DNA from: Clostridia bacterium
GTDB taxonomy: Bacteria; Bacillota; Clostridia; Christensenellales; Aristaeellaceae
Direction: 5' to 3'
DNA: 37,592 bases
Assembly (NCBI GenBank): GCA_017502305.1
Contig: JAFVVG010000057.1
Coordinates: 1 to 37,592 of the forward strand
Made by a program: the position numbers and the translations under genes. This document shows, one piece after another, positions 14,982 through 22,710 of this stretch. The notes under the pieces are model-generated. The model was not told the DNA's origin, made no database searches, and worked only from the letters and a program-made list of their open reading frames with translations. Every line of letters begins with the position of its first letter. Position 1 is the stretch's first letter.

Positions 14982-15695
14982 GTGAAGAAGCCGATCCTGA
15001 ACGCGGAAAGCCATAGCCCGCTGTATAAGCAGCTGATCCGTAAGCTGCGGGACGACATTGCCCTCGGCGTCTATCCGGTACACAGCCGTATCCCCACGGA
15101 GCAGGAACTGTGCGATACCTATCAGGTGAGCCGGGTTACGGTTCGCAAGGCCCTGGCGGAACTGACCCAGGAGGGGCTGCTCAAGCGCCAGCAGGGCAAG
15201 GGGACCTTTGTGGCGGTGCCCAGGCTCTGCAAGGATCTGAAGGACGTGACCAGCTTCAACGATTATTGCAGGCTGATGAACTGCACCCCCAGGACCCGGG
15301 TGATTCATGCCCAGATGGCCTATGCCACCGAGGAGGACAAGCGGGATCTGCTTTGCGAGGGCGGTCAGGTGGTGGAAACCCTGCGCCTGCGCATGGCGGA
15401 CGATACCCCCGTGATGCTGGAAACAAACCGCTTCCCCCAGGCGTATGGTTTCCTGCTGGAGGAGGATCTGACTGGATCCCTGTACGCGATCCTGCAGGCC
15501 CATGGGCTGGAGGCCAACGAGGCCGTGCACGAGATATCCCTGAGCTATGCCACAGCCCAGCAGGCACGGCACCTGGGCATCAGCGAGGGCGACGCGCTGC
15601 TGAACCTGCAGGAGATCATCTACGACCAGTACGGCCGCCCGCTGCACACCTCCATGCAGCTGATCAGGGGCGACCGGTTCACCTTCCGTATATAA
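14982..15695 (+). CDS. GntR family (HutC/UTRA) transcriptional regulator
   Basis: 237 residues. The N-terminal winged helix (about 10-76) has the GntR pattern PLYKQL...G.....[40 protein letters not shown] ligand domain fills about 90-235, ending [24 protein letters not shown], which in this subfamily binds small molecules such as sugar phosphates, amines or histidine intermediates. The start is GTG with GGAGG nine bases upstream. It is divergent from the glycosyltransferase pair and close enough to control both promoters, but no clear operator is visible and its ligand is unknown. The NYN gene begins 28 bases downstream and probably shares the transcript. Confidence 0.93.
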   Translation: MKKPILNAESHSPLYKQLIRKLRDDIALGVYPVHSRIPTEQELCDTYQVSRVTVRKALAELTQEGLLKRQQGKGTFVAVPRLCKDLKDVTSFNDYCRLMNCTPRTRVIHAQMAYATEEDKRDLLCEGGQVVETLRLRMADDTPVMLETNRFPQAYGFLLEEDLTGSLYAILQAHGLEANEAVHEISLSYATAQQARHLGISEGDALLNLQEIIYDQYGRPLHTSMQLIRGDRFTFRI

Positions 15696-15722
15696 TTTTT
15701 GAATAACAGAAAGAGGTTCCCA

Positions 15723-16718
15723 TTGAGTAAATTTGCGATTTTTGTTGATCTGGAAAACTGCGGCGCCAAGGTGGCTACGCTGAACAGCATTCTGGAAAAG
15801 GTCAAGATCCGCGGCGATATCCTGCTGGGCAAGGTCTACGGCTATACCGACCGCTTTTCCGACCTGAAGGAAGTGCTTCTCAGCAACACCTTCACGGTGG
15901 TGCCCTCCCTGCGTTACGGTATTTCCCAGAAGAATAACGCCGATATCCAGCTGGTCATCGATGCCTTGTCCGTGGCCTATACCAACGAGCTGATCGATTC
16001 CTTCTGCATCGTCTCCGGCGACAGCGATTACACGCCCCTGGTGGGCAAACTGAAGTCCATGGGCAAGTTTGTGCTGGGCATCAGCCGAAGCGAGGCCGCC
16101 AGCAATATCTTCATCAATGCCTGCAACGAGTTTCAGTTTCTGGAAAGTGTGGGCGGCCGTAGCGTGACCCCTGCCAAAAAGCGCAAGGGTAACGCCAACG
16201 CAGCCGAGGAAATGCTGGAGGAGAGCGAGCTGAACAAAATTCTCTGCTCCGTGTTCCAGGAGCAGACGGATACCGAGGAGATGTACGCCAGCGAGCTCAA
16301 GGGCGTGCTTTTGCGCCTGCGACCCGATTTCAACGAAAAGGCCTACGGCTGCGCCACCTTCTACAAGCTCTTGCAGAAGCTGGCGGGCAAGTACGGCAAC
16401 CTGCACGTGAAGAACGATAATTTCAACGTGATGGTGCGCCTGAACACCCCTGCCGAAACCGGCGAGAATATCCCCCAACTGACAAAGGAAAACTGGCGGG
16501 AGGCCTTCGCAGCCCAGATCAAGGCCTACAAGGACGGCGGCTTCGACAGGGTGAATCCCTCCATCCTGAAGGCGGATATCATCACTTCTTACCCCGATTT
16601 CACCGAGCGTGCCACCGGCTTCAAGCGCTTCTCCGATGTGATGAAGGAGCTGGAAAAGGAAAAACTGGTGGAAGTGGAAATGGACGAGCAGAAGACCATG
16701 CTCATCAAGCTGCTCTAA
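15723..16718 (+). CDS. NYN-domain ribonuclease with two C-terminal OST-HTH/LOTUS-like domains
   Basis: 331 residues from TTG 15723. Residues 1-142 form a PIN-like NYN nuclease domain: FVDLENCG (Asp9, Asn12), NNADIQLVIDAL (Asp74, Asp80) and VSGDSDYTPLV (Asp100, Asp102), the acidic cluster that holds the metal ions. After a basic linker come two winged-helix segments of similar plan, about 168-240 (ELKGVLLRLRPDFNEKAYG..TFYKLLQKL) and 256-330 (ILKADIITSYPDFTERATGFKRFSDVMKEL), both with the R/D-PDF..KA.GF..F.. pattern of OST-HTH/LOTUS RNA-binding domains. It probably cleaves structured RNA. AGAGG lies six bases before TTG; an in-frame TTG at 15699 lacks such a site. The HD gene follows 18 bases downstream. 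Confidence 0.88.
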   Translation: MSKFAIFVDLENCGAKVATLNSILEKVKIRGDILLGKVYGYTDRFSDLKEVLLSNTFTVVPSLRYGISQKNNADIQLVIDALSVAYTNELIDSFCIVSGDSDYTPLVGKLKSMGKFVLGISRSEAASNIFINACNEFQFLESVGGRSVTPAKKRKGNANAAEEMLEESELNKILCSVFQEQTDTEEMYASELKGVLLRLRPDFNEKAYGCATFYKLLQKLAGKYGNLHVKNDNFNVMVRLNTPAETGENIPQLTKENWREAFAAQIKAYKDGGFDRVNPSILKADIITSYPDFTERATGFKRFSDVMKELEKEKLVEVEMDEQKTMLIKLL

Positions 16719-16736
16719 AGAGAAAGGACGATACTT

Positions 16737-17324
16737 ATGAATGCTGGAATGACCCGTGAAGCTGCCCTGGCGGCCCTGATGAAATACAACAAGGAACCCT
16801 TCCACCTGCTCCACGGCCTGACGGTGGAGCACGTGATGCGCTGGTTCGCCCAGGACCAGGGCTTTGGCGATGACGAGGAATTCTGGGGCCTGGTGGGTCT
16901 TCTGCACGACATCGACTTTGAGTGCTGGCCCGAGGAGCATTGCGTGAAGTGCGTGGAGCTGCTCAAGGACATCGGTGCCACGGAGGAGTTCATCCATGCC
17001 GTGTGCAGTCACGCCTGGGGCCCCTGCAGCGATGTGGAACCTGTGCACCAGATGGAGAAGGTGATCTTCGCCGCTGACGAACTGACCGGTCTTGTGGGTG
17101 CCGCCGCAAAAATGCGGCCCTCCAAGTCCTGCACGGACATGGAACTGAGCAGCCTGAAAAAGAAGTTCAAGGACAAGAAATTCGCCGCCGGCTGCTCCCG
17201 CGACGTGATCCGCCAGGGCGCCGAACTGCTGGGCTGGGAGCTGGATACCCTCATGGAAAAGACACTGGCCGCCATGGCCGCCACCGAGGAGAAGGTCAAC
17301 ACGGAGCTGGCCGCCCTGGTGTGA
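16737..17324 (+). CDS. HD-domain phosphohydrolase-type protein
   Basis: 195 residues. An HD superfamily core is visible: His26/His32 in FHLLHGLTVEHVMRWF, the paired His57-Asp58 in LVGLLHDIDFE, and the distal Asp in FAADELTGLV near 113. Such proteins hydrolyse nucleotides or phosphodiesters, but many small ones have no proven substrate. The C-terminal part (from about 125) is a lysine-rich helical region. AAAGGA lies about eight bases before ATG. Its position 18 bases behind the NYN-LOTUS nuclease suggests a possible shared role in RNA or nucleotide turnover; this is inference from context only. Confidence 0.87.
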   Translation: MNAGMTREAALAALMKYNKEPFHLLHGLTVEHVMRWFAQDQGFGDDEEFWGLVGLLHDIDFECWPEEHCVKCVELLKDIGATEEFIHAVCSHAWGPCSDVEPVHQMEKVIFAADELTGLVGAAAKMRPSKSCTDMELSSLKKKFKDKKFAAGCSRDVIRQGAELLGWELDTLMEKTLAAMAATEEKVNTELAALV

Positions 17325-17390
17325 TTCCCGGGGAAGAAAACGCCGGTCACAGCCGTTGTATAGGCATCACAAAGGAAGGAGCATGGGGCC

Positions 17391-17930
17391 GTGAAACATC
17401 TGCGCAGAACCATCTGGTATATCGCATCCCGCCTGCTGGTGGCCAGCCTTGTGCTGGGCCTGATGGTGATTGCCTTCTACTATGCCATGAACACCACCAA
17501 CATCTATATCGTCCTCAAGGACGGCATGGCCCGCCGGGCCCAGGTGGTGATGTACCAGGAGGAAGAAAAGGAACTGACCAAGTATTTCCAGACAACCTTC
17601 CTGGAGCGTGACAACGCCCTGACCGTCACGCGGCAGGGGCAGTCCCCCTATCGTGATTATGACATCCGTGGTATCGACCACCGGCTGAGCATGGGTTTTG
17701 CCTGGGTCTGGCCCTGGGACGAAACGGTGCGGGTCACCATCACCGAGGCGATCCCCAGCATAGACGGCCGCATCAAGGGCTCCAAGGCGGAGGAAGCCGT
17801 GGCCCAGCGGGGCGCCGAGGCGGTGTATCCGCCCTCCTGGCAGAGCGCCAGATACCATGCGGTGCTGGTGAAGGAAAACGGCCAATGGCGCGTGAAGAGC
17901 CTGACGCTGATCGAAAATCTATCTGAATAG
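17391..17930 (+). CDS. Membrane-anchored protein of unknown function
   Basis: 179 residues, not recognised. A basic N-terminus (MKHLRRTIWYIASR) leads into one hydrophobic segment about residues 13-33, so it is probably a type II membrane protein with residues 34-179 outside. The outer part has a Glu/Lys-rich helix (about 53-65), an aromatic patch GFAWVWPWDE near 102 and an ending AVLVKENGQWRVKSLTLIE that resembles the last strands of NTF2-like or DUF4829-type extracellular domains. The start is GTG with GGAAGGA ten bases upstream; the ATG eight bases earlier is out of frame and stops at once. It is the last gene before a terminator, downstream of the HD gene. Confidence 0.75.
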   Translation: MKHLRRTIWYIASRLLVASLVLGLMVIAFYYAMNTTNIYIVLKDGMARRAQVVMYQEEEKELTKYFQTTFLERDNALTVTRQGQSPYRDYDIRGIDHRLSMGFAWVWPWDETVRVTITEAIPSIDGRIKGSKAEEAVAQRGAEAVYPPSWQSARYHAVLVKENGQWRVKSLTLIENLSE

Positions 17931-17937
17931 CAATTAC

Positions 17938-17977
17938 ACGGGCTGCGGCGGGATGGTCTGCCGCGGCCCGTTTCTTT
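17938..17977 (+). terminator. Intrinsic terminator
   Basis: ACGGGCTGCGGC (17938-17949) pairs with GCCGCGGCCCGT (17960-17971), 12 bp with one U-G pair, followed by TTTCTTT. It closes the unit that begins at the GntR gene. Confidence 0.85.
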
Positions 17978-17990
17978 GGGGAAGGAAAAC

Positions 17991-18019
17991 TTGCGAAGAA
18001 TCGTTATTTGTTGTACAAT
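17991..18019 (+). promoter_or_regulatory. SigA-type promoter
   Basis: TTGCGA (17991-17996), 17 bases, TACAAT (18014-18019), ahead of the secreted protein gene at 18042 and possibly ftsK. Confidence 0.72.
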
Positions 18020-18041
18020 AATCTTTCCGGAGGATATCTGT

Positions 18042-19184
18042 ATGAAGAAATGTTTTGTATGGATGTTGGCGCTGCTGATGCTCCTTTCCGCCGCCTGCGC
18101 GGAGCCGCAGATGGAGCGCAAGGGCCTGGAACTGGGGGAGGCGCATGTGTATTATCCCCAGGTGACCGGCATGGAGGACGCTGGCCTGCAGGATGCGGTG
18201 AACGCCGCCCTTTTGCGGCACACCGGCGCGGAAACGCTGCTTTCTCGCCTACCCCTGACCATGCACAGCCCCACGCCCCTGCGGGCGGATTACACCTGGC
18301 AGCTGGCGGGGGATGTGCTCAGCGTGGCGGTGAAGGCGGAAGGCCCTGTGCTGAATGACCGCTCCACCCAGGTGTGGTATACCGCCAACATTGACCTGTG
18401 CACCGGCGAGGCCATTGCCTTTGACGACCTGTTCCTGGATGCTGATGCCGTCCGCATGGCCATCAGCGACGAACTGGAGTGGGAGCTGGCCCCGGAGCTG
18501 AGCGCCCATCTGCGCAACAGCCAGTTGACGCCTCTGCCGGAAACCTTCACCCTTTCAGCCACCGGGCTGACGCTGCATTACCCCCTGGAGCAGCTTTCCA
18601 CCCTGAGCGATCAGGCTGGTACGGTGAACATCCAGTGGTGCGAAATGCTGGAGCACCTGAACCTGCAGGAGGGCAGTCTCCTGGACCGCATTGGCGCCAG
18701 GGTCATGCTGACGCTGGATGAAACCAGCGCCGGGGCTATCCGCCTGGCTGCGGAAAGCGGCCAGCTGCCCGGTATTCCGGCAAAGCTTGGCGGCTCTGTG
18801 CAGGAGGCGGTGGAGCAGTACAGGCTGCTTATAGACCCGGACCTTTATGAGAATGGCCGCCTCATGCAGCTGGAGGACGGCGCCTTCCGGGATGTGTATC
18901 TGCTGACCGACAGCCTCACCGACAGCTGGGAGCACAGCGTGGTGCAAGGCATCCGGGCCGACCGGATCAACCTGCACGGCCTTTGCACCGGCATGACTGC
19001 CCGGGAAGAATGGCAGGCTGTTCTGGGCCAGCCCCATGCCACCGTGGAGGTGGATGACGCGAAGGCCGATGCCAACCGCATGCTGCCCGGCACCAGCGAT
19101 TATTACAATTTCGACGGTGTTCAGCTCCGCCTTCATGCCAATGAAGAAGGCGTGCTGACAAGCCTGTTTATCACAAGCAATTAA
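18042..19184 (+). CDS. Secreted protein with RsiV-like DUF3298 domain
   Basis: 380 residues. The first 21 form a signal peptide (MKKCF, hydrophobic run, cut likely after ACA). A Cys lies near the cleavage site, but Ser occupies the position where a lipobox needs Leu/Val/Ile, so a lipoprotein is less likely. Residues about 85-215 resemble DUF4163/DUF3298: the segments VWYTANIDLCTGEAIAFDDLF and ATGLTLHYPLEQLSTLS match the extracellular half of RsiV-type anti-sigma factors and lysozyme-sensing proteins, here without membrane anchor. The C-terminal 150 residues are not recognised. GGAGG lies eight bases before ATG. ftsK starts 22 bases downstream with no terminator between, so the two are probably cotranscribed. 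Confidence 0.72.
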   Translation: MKKCFVWMLALLMLLSAACAEPQMERKGLELGEAHVYYPQVTGMEDAGLQDAVNAALLRHTGAETLLSRLPLTMHSPTPLRADYTWQLAGDVLSVAVKAEGPVLNDRSTQVWYTANIDLCTGEAIAFDDLFLDADAVRMAISDELEWELAPELSAHLRNSQLTPLPETFTLSATGLTLHYPLEQLSTLSDQAGTVNIQWCEMLEHLNLQEGSLLDRIGARVMLTLDETSAGAIRLAAESGQLPGIPAKLGGSVQEAVEQYRLLIDPDLYENGRLMQLEDGAFRDVYLLTDSLTDSWEHSVVQGIRADRINLHGLCTGMTAREEWQAVLGQPHATVEVDDAKADANRMLPGTSDYYNFDGVQLRLHANEEGVLTSLFITSN

Positions 19185-19206
19185 CTTGAATGTTTGGAGG
19201 ATCATC

Positions 19207-22104
19207 ATGGCGCAGAAAAGCAAAAACAACAAACCCCGCAAGGCACAGGCCTACTCGGCAGACAGCATGGCGCTGCATCTGGTGGGCGGACTGGTGCTGA
19301 TCGCGTTGGGTGTGATGATCTTCCTGGCGGTGGCCGTGAACATGAGTGGCGATGTGTTTGCCGGCATGCGGCAGGTCTGCCACGGCCTGGCCGGCGGATT
19401 GGCGTTCCTGTTGCCGGTGCTGCCCATCTGGGGCGGCATTCTGGTGATCATGTCCACCCAGCGCAAGCCGCCGCTGAGGGCCTATGTGCTCTATGCCGTT
19501 TTGTTTTTCCTGGTGCTGGCGGTGGTGACGCTGTTCAGCCGCATTGGTTCCTCTTCCCTGATGGATTATTTCAAAACCAACAATCAGTCCCGTTCCGCTG
19601 CGCCCGGTGCTTATGACCTGTTCCTGGCCCGTGCCTATGAGCTGGGCGCGCTGAAGGGCGCCAGCGGCGGCCTGTTCGGCATGCTGCTGGCCTGGCCCCT
19701 GTGGATGGCCCTGGGCGCTGTGGGCGGTGGCATTGTGGCGGCGCTGCTGGCGGTGGTAGCCTTCCTGTTCATGATCCGCCTGGATTTCCGCAAGATCTTC
19801 GGGCAGATGCAGGAAAAGCAGAACCAGCGCCGTGACTGGCGTGCCCAGGAGGCGGAGCAGCAGCGCCAGCAGGAGATGATATGGCAGCGCCAGCAGCAGG
19901 AGATGGCCGCCCAGAGGGCTATGCAGCAGCCCCAGCAAGGCGACGGCTGGGACGCTTATGTGCCCCAGGGCGCCTATCAGCAGCCGATGCAGCAGATGCC
20001 CATCCAGCAGCAGCGGCAGATGCGCCAGCAGGCCGCGCCCAAGCAGCAACCCCAGCGCAGCCGCAAGGCAGCGCCGCCTGTGCAGGTTGGCTTCCAGCCC
20101 ACGGAGGCGGAGCTCAGCGGCTATGAGCAGCCCTCCTATAAGGTCAGCCCTGAGGAGGCGGAAAGCAAGTCCCGCATCTTCGGCCGCAAAAAGCAGGAGG
20201 CCGAGCCTGCCTATGTGCCCGAGGAGCCTAAAAAGTCCGGTATCTTTGGCGGCAGGAAGGCCAAGCAGGCAGAAAGCGTGCCTGAATATGAGGAACACAG
20301 CGAAGTGCCTGTTCAGCCTGAACCGGCGAAGAAGCCTGCCCGCTCCGCTGCCTGGCAGGAGGAAGCGCAGCCCCAGCGCACCGCCACCTGGCGCAGCGAG
20401 GAGCCTGCGGATGATTACGAGCCTGTTGCCCGTCCCGCAAGGAAAAAGCAGCAGCCCAAACCATCCTGGTCGGAAACGCCGCCCTGGGAGGATGCACCTG
20501 TGGCAAATGACGAAGCTGTTGCCGCGCCCAAGCTGCAGCAGGAGCCGCCCAAGGACGCCTGGAAGCCGGAACTCAAGCTTCCGCCCCGCAAAAACGCTCT
20601 CCAGGGCGAACAGGTGGAAATGGAGCTGCCCCCGCCCTATGTGTATCCCGGCATGAACCTGCTGAAGGCCTCCGAGCCCCAGGCGGGCATCAACCCGGAG
20701 GAGGACGCCATCCGCTCTCAGCGGCTGGAAGAGACGCTCCAGTCCTTCAAGGTGCCTGCCAAGGTGCGCCACGTGACCCACGGCCCTGCCATTTCCCGGT
20801 TTGAGCTGGAGCTGGCGGCGGGCATCAAGGTCACCAAGGTCACCGACCTGGGCAAGAACATCGCCATGGACATGGCGGTGAAGTCCGTGCGTATTGAGGC
20901 GCCCATCCCCGGCACGTCCCTCATCGGCGTTGAGGTGCCCAACAACAAGGTGGCCACCGTAACCCTGCGGGAGGTGCTGGAGAGCCAGCCCATGCAGGAG
21001 GCCAAGTCGCCCCTGGTGGTGGCACTGGGCAAGGACATTGCCGGTACGCCCATCGTGTGCGACCTGGCTCGCATGCCCCATCTGCTCATCGCCGGCGCTA
21101 CGGGCTCCGGTAAATCGGTGTGCATCAACACCATGATCAACTCGCTCCTGTACCGCTGCTCCCCCCGGGAGGTCCGCATGATTCTGGTGGACCCCAAGGT
21201 GGTTGAATTGCAGTGCTACAACGGCATTCCCCACCTGCTGATCCCCGTGGTGTCCGATCCCCACAAGGCCTCCGGCGCCCTGGCCTGGGCCGTGGCGGAA
21301 ATGATGGACCGCTACAAGAAATTCCAGCTCAAGGGTGTGCGCGCCATCGACGGCTACAACGCCAAGCTGGAGGATGGCGAAGAGTTCATGCCCCGCATCG
21401 TGATCATTATCGACGAGCTGGCTGACCTGATGATGACCTGCAAGCGTGACGTGGAAGACCACATCTGCCGCCTGGCGCAGCTGGCCCGTGCAGCCGGCAT
21501 TCACCTGGTGGTGGCCACCCAGCGACCCTCGGTGGACGTGATTACCGGCCTGATCAAGGCCAATATCCCCAGCCGCATCGCCTTCAAGGTCTCCAGCTTC
21601 ATCGACAGCCGTACCATCCTGGACCGTGTGGGCGCCGAGCAGCTGCTGGGCTGGGGCGATATGCTCTACCTGCCCACCGGCGCCTTCACCCCCACCCGTG
21701 TGCAGGGCTGCTTCATGTCGGATAACGAAGTCAACCGCGTGACCGATTTCATCCGGGAAAACTGCGAGGCGGACTACGACCCCAACATCATCGAGCAGCT
21801 GGATCAGATGGAGCACGAAAACGGCGGCTTCCCCATGGTGGACAGCATGGAATCTGCCGACGACCCCAACAGCGATTCCTCTCTCCTGCAGCAGTGCATT
21901 GAAATGGCCGTGCAGGACGGGCAGGTCTCCACTTCGCTCCTCCAGCGCCGCCTGAAGGTGGGCTACGCCCGCGCCGGCCGCCTGGTGGATGAAATGGAAA
22001 AGCGGGGCATCGTCTCCACCAAAGACGGCGCCAAACCCCGCATGTGCCTCATCACCCGTGAAGAATTCGAGCGCATGAAAGAAAACAACGAACTCGACGA
22101 CTAA
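19207..22104 (+). CDS. ftsK: FtsK/SpoIIIE family DNA translocase
   Basis: 965 residues. Four membrane segments (about 21-43, 60-81, 92-112, 150-187) anchor it at the septum. A long Gln/Pro/Glu/Arg-rich linker follows (about 205-470), with Gln-dense runs near 220-285. The motor has the alpha domain (about 490-600), Walker A GATGSGKSV near 630, Walker B IVIIIDELADLM near 733 and the ATQRPSVDVITGLIKANIPSR stretch. The C-terminal winged-helix gamma domain (about 890-955, LLQRRLKVGYARAGRLVDEMEKRGIV) reads KOPS/SRS-type sequences. It pumps chromosome ends across the closing septum in division or sporulation; sequence alone does not tell ftsK from spoIIIE. GGAGG lies six bases before ATG. The stop lies at the edge of a GC-rich hairpin. 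Confidence 0.97.
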   Translation: MAQKSKNNKPRKAQAYSADSMALHLVGGLVLIALGVMIFLAVAVNMSGDVFAGMRQVCHGLAGGLAFLLPVLPIWGGILVIMSTQRKPPLRAYVLYAVLFFLVLAVVTLFSRIGSSSLMDYFKTNNQSRSAAPGAYDLFLARAYELGALKGASGGLFGMLLAWPLWMALGAVGGGIVAALLAVVAFLFMIRLDFRKIFGQMQEKQNQRRDWRAQEAEQQRQQEMIWQRQQQEMAAQRAMQQPQQGDGWDAYVPQGAYQQPMQQMPIQQQRQMRQQAAPKQQPQRSRKAAPPVQVGFQPTEAELSGYEQPSYKVSPEEAESKSRIFGRKKQEAEPAYVPEEPKKSGIFGGRKAKQAESVPEYEEHSEVPVQPEPAKKPARSAAWQEEAQPQRTATWRSEEPADDYEPVARPARKKQQPKPSWSETPPWEDAPVANDEAVAAPKLQQEPPKDAWKPELKLPPRKNALQGEQVEMELPPPYVYPGMNLLKASEPQAGINPEEDAIRSQRLEETLQSFKVPAKVRHVTHGPAISRFELELAAGIKVTKVTDLGKNIAMDMAVKSVRIEAPIPGTSLIGVEVPNNKVATVTLREVLESQPMQEAKSPLVVALGKDIAGTPIVCDLARMPHLLIAGATGSGKSVCINTMINSLLYRCSPREVRMILVDPKVVELQCYNGIPHLLIPVVSDPHKASGALAWAVAEMMDRYKKFQLKGVRAIDGYNAKLEDGEEFMPRIVIIIDELADLMMTCKRDVEDHICRLAQLARAAGIHLVVATQRPSVDVITGLIKANIPSRIAFKVSSFIDSRTILDRVGAEQLLGWGDMLYLPTGAFTPTRVQGCFMSDNEVNRVTDFIRENCEADYDPNIIEQLDQMEHENGGFPMVDSMESADDPNSDSSLLQQCIEMAVQDGQVSTSLLQRRLKVGYARAGRLVDEMEKRGIVSTKDGAKPRMCLITREEFERMKENNELDD

Positions 22105-22697
22105 AGGGGCGCTGCCCCTTTAGAATCCCCGCCAGAGGGCCCTTCGATCCGCAACCTCAATCGTCGCACTCTCGCTGCCGCTCGATTGCTCGTTTCGGTT
22201 GATTCGCTCAGCTCGCTGCATCCGCCACTGGCGGCGCTCGCATCGTTCACCCTCTGGACTCCCATTCGGGGCAGCCCAGCGCGTGCCATATCAGCAGGGG
22301 TCACGGCGCATAACGGATGCGCCGCGACGCGATCCAGCAGCGCATGATCTACCCCAAGCGCCAGGTCGCGATCATGGGGCGGCGCGCTGCCCGCGCCGCC
22401 AACCCTGCTGTAAAGGTCGCCCCGCGAAGGCTTGCTCCCAGGCGATCCTGAGAAGTGCACCGGGGTTCGGGGGCCACACCCTCCATTGTGGCCCCCGGGC
22501 GCTCTTTGGTACTTTCTCGCGAGAGAGAAAGTACAGCCTCGCACATAAGCATTGCTTCAAGAGAACCGCAGCGCAACGGTCGATCACAGATCGCCTCTAC
22601 ATGCGAACATAAAAAAGAAGGATGTAAAGTATTGCCGCAGAACCACTCCCTCAGTCTGGCGGTGCTGCCTGCCGATTCCCGCGCATACCGTGGCAAC
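22102..22697. repeat. Hairpin-rich stretch without genes, possibly a dispersed repeat element
   Basis: About 600 bases with no convincing gene. It opens with TAAAGGGGC-GCT-GCCCCTTTA (22102-22122), which includes the ftsK stop but has no T-run. CCAGAGGG (22132-22139) can pair with CCCTCTGG (22250-22257). GGGGGCCACA (22469-22478) pairs perfectly with TGTGGCCCCC (22487-22496), and GTACTTTCTC (22509-22518) with GAGAAAGTAC (22525-22534). Reading frames across it on both strands are Arg/Ala/Gly/Ser-rich, lack ribosome binding sites and look like chance frames in GC-rich DNA. I see no clear promoter for the gene at 22711, though it should lie here. Confidence 0.5.
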
Positions 22698-22710
22698 GGA
22701 GGTGAATTTC

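Noticed and set aside
18042..18110. Lipoprotein signal in the secreted RsiV-like protein
   Set aside because: A Cys stands near the cleavage site, but Ser occupies the -3 position that needs Leu, Val or Ile. Ordinary signal peptidase cleavage fits better.
19171..21816. Long open frame of 881 codons on the minus strand opposite ftsK
   Set aside because: His/Leu/Gly-rich sequence without family features, lying wholly opposite a well-supported gene. Such frames arise from third-position GC bias. The same holds for minus-strand frames at 14892-17048, 35163-37421, 9172-11088 and 6416-8434.
22101..22544. 147-codon minus-strand frame in the hairpin-rich region
   Set aside because: No ribosome binding site, Arg/Ser/Gly-rich composition, and it reads straight through palindromes. 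It is treated as a chance frame in an element.
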